From the NCBI GenBank assembly GCA_024291935.2, contig CM044318.1, positions 82,408,001 through 82,472,000 of the forward strand: a stretch of DNA of 64,000 nt. Reading direction: 5' to 3'. Of this stretch, positions 57,277-64,000 are shown in pieces; positions within the stretch are counted from its first letter, which is position 1, and the number at the start of each line of letters is the position of its first letter. This DNA comes from Okapia johnstoni (lineage: Eukaryota > Chordata > Mammalia > Artiodactyla > Giraffidae). The notes under the pieces are model-generated. The model did no database searches. It was not told the DNA's origin and saw only the letters and a list, made by a program, of their open reading frames with translations. A program made the translations under genes and the position numbers.

Positions 57277-57838
57277 ACAGGTGCCCGTGTGGATATCAAA
57301 TGAGCCCACATATTCATCCCACTGCCTGAGTGATAAAGTAACAGCAAAAGAAATTGTGCCGTCAATGGCGATTATAGGCAGTGGAGGAGACAGACATACA
57401 ATGAAGAGACACACAATTATAAGTGATGAGATCTGCTGTAAAGGGAAAGAAGGGGGAGCACAAGGAAAGAATAAGGTGGGAGGTGGCCTGTTTTAGACAC
57501 CACAGGAAATTGTATTCTCTAGACATTCAGGCTGAGGACTGAAGGCCAAGGAGAAGGCAGTACTGGAGGCAGAACTTCCTGGTCAGAGGACAGATCCTGA
57601 GATAGAAAGGACACATATTTGAGAATTGAGAGAAGAGCAGCTGGAGCCCAGTGAACGAGCAGCCGACAGCAGGACTCCAGGCTGGAAGGCCACGGTCAGG
57701 ATCTTCAGTGATATTTCACCAACAATAAGCAGCTACTGCTTTACTTGCTGTGGCTGCTGCTAGGTCATGGCTATGCCTCTCTTTCTGAGCAAAAGACCTC
57801 ACTTTGCTGGTTTGCTCAGGCTTACAACAAACTCTTTG
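57277..57838. other. Possible old interspersed repeat, otherwise unique
   Basis: Around 57400-57610 the text (gagatctgctgtaaagggaa, gaggtggcctgttttagac) faintly resembles a widespread old mammalian repeat that I cannot name. No gene. Confidence 0.35.
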
Positions 57839-57839
57839 G

Positions 57840-58292
57840 CACAAAATTCAGAGTGGCCTCCAAATGTCCTTCAGTCACTGATGGATGGATAAACAGAATG
57901 TGCTATCTCCATGCAGTGGAATATTATTCAGCCTTAAAAAGGCATGAAATTCTGACACATGCTGCAATACGGCTGAACCTTGCAAACAGGTGGAGTGAAA
58001 AAAGCCAGATGCAAAAGGCCACACAGCATATGGTTTTGTTTAGAGGAAATGTCCAGAAGAGGCATATTCAGAGATAGAAAGATGAGTGCTTGCCAAAGGG
58101 TGGGGGGGATGGGAGGAGGGGAAACAGGAGGTGATTCTAATAGGTCTGGCTTTCTTTAGGGGGATGGAAATGTACTGGCAGTAATCATAGTAATGGGTGT
58201 ACCACATTGTGAATGTAGTAAAAACTGCTGACACTGTACGCGATGGTGAATCTTATATGATGTGAATTATACCTCAATTAGAAAAATCATAA
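57840..58292 (+). repeat. Older L1 (L1M-type) 3' end
   Basis: Order: gtcactgatggatggataaa, gtggaatattattcagcctt, acatgctgcaatacggctga, ggccacacagcatatggttt, gaaatgtccagaagaggcat, tgtgaattatacctcaatta. This is the L1 ORF2 end and 3' region of an older subfamily than the copy at 20.35 kb. Confidence 0.8.
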
Positions 58293-58574
58293 CTAGGAAG
58301 TAAAACTGTCATCGAAAAAAATGTCGTTCAGGAAATGATGTCCTCCCATCTCTTAGAAACATGACTCTGTTAAAATCTGCTGCATCTCTATCTGGGGCCA
58401 CATCTCTTCCTCCCGACCAGTGTGTGTCTATCGGGTCAAGGTTCGGTCTACTCTTTGGAAGACACACAGGAGCCATGATGGGAAGTGGCTCCTTCCTGTC
58501 CCACACTGGTCTGGGAGGGCCTGGCAAGTCCATGGAAGAGAAGATACGTTTAAATCCAGGGTAAACTGAGTCTG
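58293..58574. other. Unique spacer
   Basis: Nothing recognised. Confidence 0.5.
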
Positions 58575-58706
58575 AAGCCTGACTTACTCATTAGTTGTGC
58601 AGCCTGGGGAAAGCTGTGAACATTCTGAATAGTCTCATCTATAAAATGGAGCAAGAAGGCTTACAAGATTCCTACACAGCTTAGTGATAACATATGCACA
58701 GAATAG
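58575..58706 (+). repeat. MIR fragment (probable)
   Basis: MIR-like order: cattagttgtgcagcctggg, gtctcatctataaaatggag, agattcctacacagcttagtg. Degraded. Confidence 0.6.
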
Positions 58707-58707
58707 G

Positions 58708-58925
58708 AGCTTCCCAGGTGGCTCAGGGGTAAAGAATCTGCCTGCTAATACAGGAGGGACAGGTGTGATCCCTGGGTTGGGACGATACCCTGGAGAAGGA
58801 AGTGGCAACCCACTCCAGCGTTCTTGCCTGGGAAATCCCACGGACAGAGGAGCCTGACAGGCTGCAGCTCATGAGGTTGCAAAGAGTTGGACGCAACTGA
58901 GGGACTGAGCACGCACGCACGTATT
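58708..58925 (+). repeat. Bov-tA SINE
   Basis: Head gagcttcccaggtggctcag, B-box-like ggtgtgatccc, body and tail gttggacgcaactgagggac, ending in (CACG)n. Confidence 0.92.
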
Positions 58926-59897
58926 CACAGACTAAAAATAAGCAACAGCTACGTAGTAGTAAGTCATTATTAATCGTCTTATTGATACACTCCATAGTGT
59001 CTTGGCAGCTAGCGCACTTTACAAACACGCTTTGAAATCCCTCATGGCAAAGACAGAGTTGGTGGGGTATACTCTGTAAAACCCAGCATAGTTTTTTCAA
59101 ATCCAATAATCGTCTCTTGACATATACGTTTGGAATCTTAGACTGGTTTTTTTTCCCATTACGTGAGTCTGTCTGCTTGCTTCAATTCATGCTTGTAAAG
59201 CTGTTTCTGAAAAGTTGCATGCAAATAAAATTTTTACAATTCTGATAATATTTTCCCATTGTTCCACATTATATGCTCAGGGGTGATTTATCTTCATTTG
59301 TGATTCATTTTCAATTGGCAGCAGCTCCAAACACTTCAGTTTTAAGCCTCTTTTCTCCCCAGACTCTGTCAAGTTGTAAAAACATTCTTTAAAATACCCT
59401 TGACATTTGAAGGAACCCCCACTCACCTATTCCATAAGATTCAAGTTTTACTTCGAAGGCTCTTTCTACAAGCAGGGGATTGAGCTGGATTTCTGGTTCG
59501 GCCGTCAACACTGAACAGGCTTGCTTATTTTCCACTGAAATCCCCAGAGACTTTCAAAATCAAGGCAAAATAATGCAAAATTCAGTACGAGGTAAGCAGT
59601 TCTGGCATAGGACGGGGAGGGGGAGGGCCGTCCCCTCGTGAGATGGTGTGAGCACAGCGGTCTATAAATCACAGGGCTCCCCCTCACCATCCACAGGGGG
59701 ACGCCCACAAACCCTCTGACCACACACTGAGCAAAGTTCTTTAACAGAGACACTTTCAGCTTTACTTGAAATAGGTAAGAAGCTCTCTCTCTCTTATCTA
59801 TATAAACAACAAAGCCATGGCTGGGGTCCCAGGTTCCCCAGGATCCCACGATGCCTACATTTGGGCAGAAAGAAGTAGCCCTCCAGCTCTGGTCTTA
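58926..59897. other. Unique stretch
   Basis: Nothing recognised. Confidence 0.5.
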
Positions 59898-60037
59898 GAA
59901 AGCGAGAGTCGCTTAGTCAAGTCCGACTCTTTGTGACCCCATGGATTGTAGGTGCCAGGCTCCTCTGCCCATGGGATTCTCCAGACAAGAATACTGAAGT
60001 GGGTTGCCATGCCCCTCTCCAGGGGATCTTCCCAACA
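59898..60037 (-). repeat. Bov-tA fragment
   Basis: Reversed body (gagtcgcttagtcaagtccg, catgggattctccagacaag, ctctccaggggatcttccca); the tRNA-like head is lost. Confidence 0.87.
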
Positions 60038-60808
60038 GCGCTTGTCGGCTCCCTCTAACACCTTGTTTTGACATCACCAAGCATGGTGGGCTTTGAGGAT
60101 CTCGGGAAAGGGCACATTCCTCTGTCCTCCACATTAAAGCTGTCCTCCAAAAGGGCCGTGACCCAGCCAAGGGAGTGGCACGGAGGCAAGGACTAGCAAG
60201 CCCAGGCAGTGGTTTCCCCGTCCACCCTCATGGGACCTGAATGACATCATCCTTTTGCTTTTCCCTCAGCCTCATTCATCCCATCTGCAAGCTCAGAGCA
60301 GCTGCATCATGACTGCAGGGAGGCAGCCGGCTCGGCTGCATCGCTGGACCCCCAGCTGCTGAGCCAGCAGCACCAAGGCTGCCCTCCGTACGGGAGACCC
60401 CAGCATGAGGGGCCCACCCCAAGGAGCTGATGCCACCCTCTGTCAAACCCTTATCAGAGGTCTCGGACCAACTCTTAGATGTTTGAGCAGCATAAAAGTA
60501 AAATTGATAGCATTAATAATTATGGATTGCCATCCTGAGTGTGCAATTTTAAGCAGAGAGAACCGTTATTGATTTCTTACTCTGCATCCAGAACTGTGTT
60601 GGGCTCCCTTCATACATCAACTCATTTAATTCTCTCGGCTCCCTGTGAGAATATTATTCTCAGTGTGGACCAGTGGGGAGCAACTCTGTGTGTGTACATA
60701 TATTGGGGGAGGTCATTGAGGCAAAATTAAAACATTTATGGGATGCATTTTTTCAGTTTCCAAGTAAATATATTTTTACTGACTTCTTTTAGGGGGCAAG
60801 AGTGGGAT
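60038..60808. other. Unique stretch
   Basis: Nothing recognised. Confidence 0.5.
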
Positions 60809-61312
60809 TTTTACAGGTAGCACTAGTGGTAAAGACGGAGAAGGCAATGGCACCCCACTCCAGTACTCTTGCCTGGATAATGCCATGGATGGAGGGGCCT
60901 GGTGAGCTGCAGTCCAGGGGGTTGCTAAGAGTCAGACACGACTGAGCGACTTCACTTTCACTTTTCACTTTCATGCATTGGAGAAGGAAATGGCAACCCA
61001 CTCCAGTGTTCTTGCCTAGAGAATCCCAGGGACAGGGGAGCCTGGTGGGCTGCCATCTATGGAGTTGCACAGAGTTGGACACGACTGAAGCGACTTAGCA
61101 ACAGCAGTGGTAAAGAACACGCCTGCCAATACAGGAGATATGAGAGACATGGCTTCAATCCCTGGGTCAGGAAGACCTCCTAGAGGAGGGCACGGCAACC
61201 CACTCCAGTATTCTTGACTGGAGAATCCCATGGACAGAGGAGTCTGGTGGGTTACAGTCCACAGGGTTGCAAAGAGTCAGATACAACTGAAGCGACTTAG
61301 CACCTACACACA
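60809..61312 (+). repeat. Bov-tA SINE interrupted by Bov-A2
   Basis: The head fragment (60809-60835, acaggtagcactagtggtaa) and body (61106-61312, agtggtaaagaacacgcctg onward to cgacttagcacctacacaca) are one Bov-tA, reopened by a Bov-A2 inside the A-box region. Confidence 0.92.
60836..61105 (+). repeat. Bov-A2 SINE with 11-bp target duplication
   Basis: Complete plus-strand dimer: cggagaaggcaatggcaccc, a cactttcacttttcactttc linker, second unit ggagaaggaaatggcaaccc, short AGC-like end. agtggtaaaga at 60825-60835 and 61106-61116 is an exact duplication of host SINE sequence. Confidence 0.95.
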
Positions 61313-62225
61313 CGCGTGCTTTATGAACAGAACACTGATGAGAAAACACACTCTGCTTTTTAGACACTTAGGTGCAACTACCTAGGCATTCTGGATAAAC
61401 AGCCAAGTGGAAGCAGCCTCTAACATCTTTTGCTCTAAAATCAGACCACAGGCTATTTTGCAGAGCTGGGAGGGCTTCTGACTGCCCCGAGATGGTAGAC
61501 ATTGATACTGGGTTATTTAAGACTCAGCCTGAGTGACTGTCCTCTACAAATAAGCTCTCTTAAATTCTAGAGTAAACTAGCTGAGAAGAGATTTGTAGCT
61601 TTATGAAAATCTGGTGAAAGGCACAGTACCAACTGGATCAGGCTGGGGGCAGAAGGTTTCTGCTGTTCAAATTCTAGTCATTTCCAGACTCCTACTCATG
61701 TTTTGGCAACTCTGTGATTAGAGCCCAAGGGTTCAGCCTTAAAACTGTGGCTCTGATGGTCTTGAGTTCTTGGAACTGAAGTATGAGATATCTAAACAAC
61801 TCATCAAGAATGCGATATACAACTATGCGAATACCATGGATCCACTGGTAGAATTCAAAACTGTCCAGCGTGGCCTTTGTCTTCCTTTGGCTTATACAAA
61901 ATCCTGGGAGATAAGACAATTGGGAGAAACAGCTGGACGGCATGGGCACGGTCCTAACGAGGCTATGTGCCGACTGTAATTGAACGGTAACTGCAGACAA
62001 GAGGGAGAGGCTGCAGATGGTTAAGGAGGACAACTCTAGAGTCAGAGAAAAGAGAGGCCAGGAGGAACCCACATGTGTGGGAACGGGTCCAGGGTTTTCT
62101 GGGAAACTTGGGCTGACTATGTACTGCAGAATTACAGTAAATACGGTAGAAAAGTTGGGACTGGATAAGCCAGTTCCTAGGCACCCAACCCTGTTTCTTC
62201 AGCAGGACAGTGTCACTGAACATTT
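61313..62225. other. Unique stretch
   Basis: No repeat family recognised. Overlapping opposite-strand ORFs at 61692-62072 (-) and 61770-61979 (+) show no domain I know. Confidence 0.45.
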
Positions 62226-62458
62226 AATTCAGTCAGTGTTCATTGGCATCTATTAATTTACAGGTCTTGTGCTGAGGATTCAAAGGGAAGGCATTATGTG
62301 TCAGATCCCATGTAGCTCATATTCTGTGAGTATAAGCAGATCTATTAATAGTTTAATAAAATCCACATGCTATGATGAAGATGTGTGGATAAAAAGGAGA
62401 GGAAAAGTTCTATCTGAGCCGGGGCAGGGGTGAGGAGACTGCTGATTGGGAAAGCATG

Positions 62459-63546
62459 TTGTTTTCTTTTTCTTAATTAATTTATTTACTTTTAATTGGA
62501 GAATAATTGCTTTACAATACAGTGTTGGTTTCTGCCATACATCAACATGAATCAGCCATAAGCATACATATGTCCCCTCCCTTTTGAATCCGCCTCCCAC
62601 TTCCCAGCCCATCCCTCTAGGTTGGCACGGAGCTCCCTGTGTCATACAGCAAATTCCCACTGGCGATCTATTTTATATATGCTAATGTATGCTTCAATGC
62701 TACTCTCTCAATTTGTCCCACCCTCTCCTTCCCCTACTGTGTCAAATCTGTTCTCTGTCTGGGTCTCCAATTGTGTGAAAGTGTTAGTCACTCAGTAGTG
62801 TCAGACTCTTTGCAACTCTTTGCAAATGGACTGTAGCCTGCCAGGTTCCTCTGTCCATGGAATTCTCCAGGCAAGAATACTGGAGTGGGTTGTCATTCCC
62901 TTCTCCAGAGGATCTTCCCAATCCAGGGATTGAACTGAGGTCTCCTACAATGCAGGCAGATTCTTTACTGTCTGAGCCACCAGCATCTCCATTGCTGCCA
63001 TGCAAACAGGTTCATCTTTCTAGATGCTATATATATGTGTTACTATATGATATTTGTTTTTCTCACTTACTTCACTCTACATAATAGGCTCTAGGTTCAT
63101 CAACTTCACTAGAACTTCAAATGTGTTCCTTTTTATGGCTGAGTAATATTCCATTGTATATATGTACCACAGGTTCTTCATCCATTCCTCTGTAGTTGGA
63201 CATCTAGGTGGCTTCCATGTCCTAGCTATTGTAAATAGCGCTGCAGTGAACATTCAGGTACACATGGCTTTTTCATTTATGGTTTCCTCAGGGTATATGC
63301 CCGGTAGTGGGATTGTTGGGGCACATGGTAGTTTTATTCCTAGTTTTTTAAGGAATCTCCACACTGTTCTCCACTGTGGCTGTATCGATTTACATTCCCA
63401 CCAATAGTGCAAGAGGGTTCCCTTTTCTCCACACCCTCTCTAGCATTTATTGTTTGTAGATGTTTTTGATGATGGCTCTTCTGACCAGTGTGAGGTGGTG
63501 TCTCGTAGTTTTGATTTGCATTTCTCTAATAATGAGCGATTGAACG
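62459..63546 (-). repeat. L1 3' end, about 0.87 kb of L1, split by Bov-tA
   Basis: Reversed L1: a T-rich end with ttttaattggagaataattg, gccatacatcaacatgaatc, gttggcacggagctccctgt, then after a SINE gctgccatgcaaacaggttc, gctgagtaatattccattgt, attcccaccaatagtgcaag, gcatttctctaataatgagc. gggaaag occurs at 62448-62454 and 63547-63553, a possible short target duplication. The retained part covers the end of ORF2 and the 3' region. Confidence 0.9.
62774..62985 (-). repeat. Bov-tA SINE inserted in L1
   Basis: Reversed Bov-tA with a small tandem duplication of ctctttgcaa near 62807-62825. tctccaattg (62764-62773) and tctccattg (62986-62994) mark the target duplication. Confidence 0.93.
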
Positions 63547-63800
63547 GGGAAAGATTTTAAAGGCTACATTGAAGATGTACCTTAAAAAAATGAATGGACA
63601 CTAATTCTCCAGGCAAAGGTGGTGAGTGCTGCATTCTAGACAAGAGAGCCGGATGAGCAGACACAGAGGTGATAACATCCAGGCACATCTGAAAATGAGG
63701 GATAATTCCATTTAGGTGAAACTGAGGGTATGTGATCTGAGCAGGGGTTTCCCTGACAAGGAAGAGTTTGGGAAGCAGCAAGACATATGACCAGGGAGCC

Positions 63801-64000
63801 TGGAGTCTCTTGTGAAACTAAGGGACTTAGGAGGTGTCCCAGGGAACCAGGATGCCCTTCCCAGAAGAGGGGGACCATCAAAGGTGAGTGGGCGTAACAG
63901 TGATGCTCGGTGCTTGGAGAAAACACTCGGCTGGCAGGGAGAAGACAGACCAAGGAACACGACAAGTCTAGGATTCTAGTCTGACATCTTTATAGGAGAA
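63801..64000. other. Unique end of window
   Basis: Nothing recognised. Confidence 0.5.

Larger units (their letters stand above)
62230..63800 (+). repeat. Possible old interspersed repeat interrupted by L1
   Basis: Left (62230-62447: cagtcagtgttcattggcat, gtgctgaggattcaaaggga) and right (63550-63800: aggctacattgaagatgtac, ctccaggcaaaggtggtgag) parts resemble, in order, a common unnamed old mammalian repeat. Weak call. Confidence 0.35.

Noticed and set aside
61692..62072. Overlapping ORFs on both strands that look somewhat protein-like
   Set aside because: Opposite-strand frames of similar length cover each other and neither matches a family I know.
1..64000. Bacterial-style operon, CRISPR or prophage content
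   Set aside because: The repeats are SINE/LINE families with poly(A)-type tails and target duplications; there are no regularly spaced identical repeats with unique spacers and no dense gene packing.

Overview
The window looks like mammalian, specifically ruminant (bovid-type), nuclear DNA. Evidence: many 3' ends of the RTE-type LINE BovB, tRNA-headed Bov-tA SINEs whose body is the BovB 3' end, dimeric Bov-A2 SINEs with (AGC)n tails, CHR SINEs (tRNA-Glu derived, shared by cetaceans, hippos and ruminants), artiodactyl L1 3' ends, and older mammalian layers (MIR, hAT-type MITEs, a Tigger element, a MaLR LTR). BovB, Bov-tA and Bov-A2 together indicate a pecoran ruminant such as cattle, bison, buffalo, sheep or goat. 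I cannot separate these by eye.

I found no convincing host protein-coding exon, tRNA, rRNA, known ncRNA or CRISPR array. Nearly all ORFs longer than 100 aa lie in BovB or SINE copies, in a CAT/CAC microsatellite, or in compositionally biased GC-rich sequence. The window is best read as intergenic or deep intronic DNA. The only recognisable coding content is dead retrotransposon sequence: the longest BovB copy (about 44565-47095, +) keeps a recognisable endonuclease C-terminus (Ser-Asp-His motif) and reverse transcriptase (FIDYAKAFD and a Y-V-D-D box) but carries stops, frameshifts and a templated-looking insertion.

Layout. 1-7.5 kb: mostly unique sequence with one CHR, one Bov-tA, an L1 tail and a poly(A)-only insertion flanked by a duplication. 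7.5-8.7 kb: a MITE abutted by two head-to-head BovB 3' ends. 9-16.8 kb: dense SINE/BovB/L1 mosaic, including an L1 split by a SINE and a BovB, and a MaLR LTR split by a BovB. 16.8-24.5 kb: mainly unique, with a CHR SINE and a MITE split by an L1. 24.5-25.8 kb: deeply nested (CHR split by Bov-A2; hAT MITE split by Tigger split by BovB). 26-36 kb: unique sequence with scattered Bov-tA, Bov-A2, BovB and MIR, plus a cluster of dyad symmetries near 27.0 kb. 36-42 kb: low repeat load, MIR/MER5-type relics and a 300-bp CAT/CAC array. 42-51 kb: BovB-rich, with the longest copy. 51-53 kb: GC-rich, with a miniature L1 insertion. 53-64 kb: L1, Bov-tA and BovB fragments, a SINE flanked by about 120-bp direct repeats, a SINE-in-SINE and a 1.1-kb L1 interrupted by a SINE.

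How the parts relate: BovB supplies RT and endonuclease in trans, and Bov-tA and Bov-A2 carry BovB-derived 3' ends and are assumed to be copied by it; CHR SINEs are usually assigned to L1 machinery. Nesting order gives relative age: MIR/hAT/Tigger/MaLR are oldest, then L1 and CHR, then BovB and Bov-tA, with Bov-A2 on top. I saw no previously undescribed system. The most notable items are insertion-mechanism fossils: a poly(A)-only insertion, an internally deleted L1 with target duplication, long direct repeats around a SINE, and a templated insertion in BovB.
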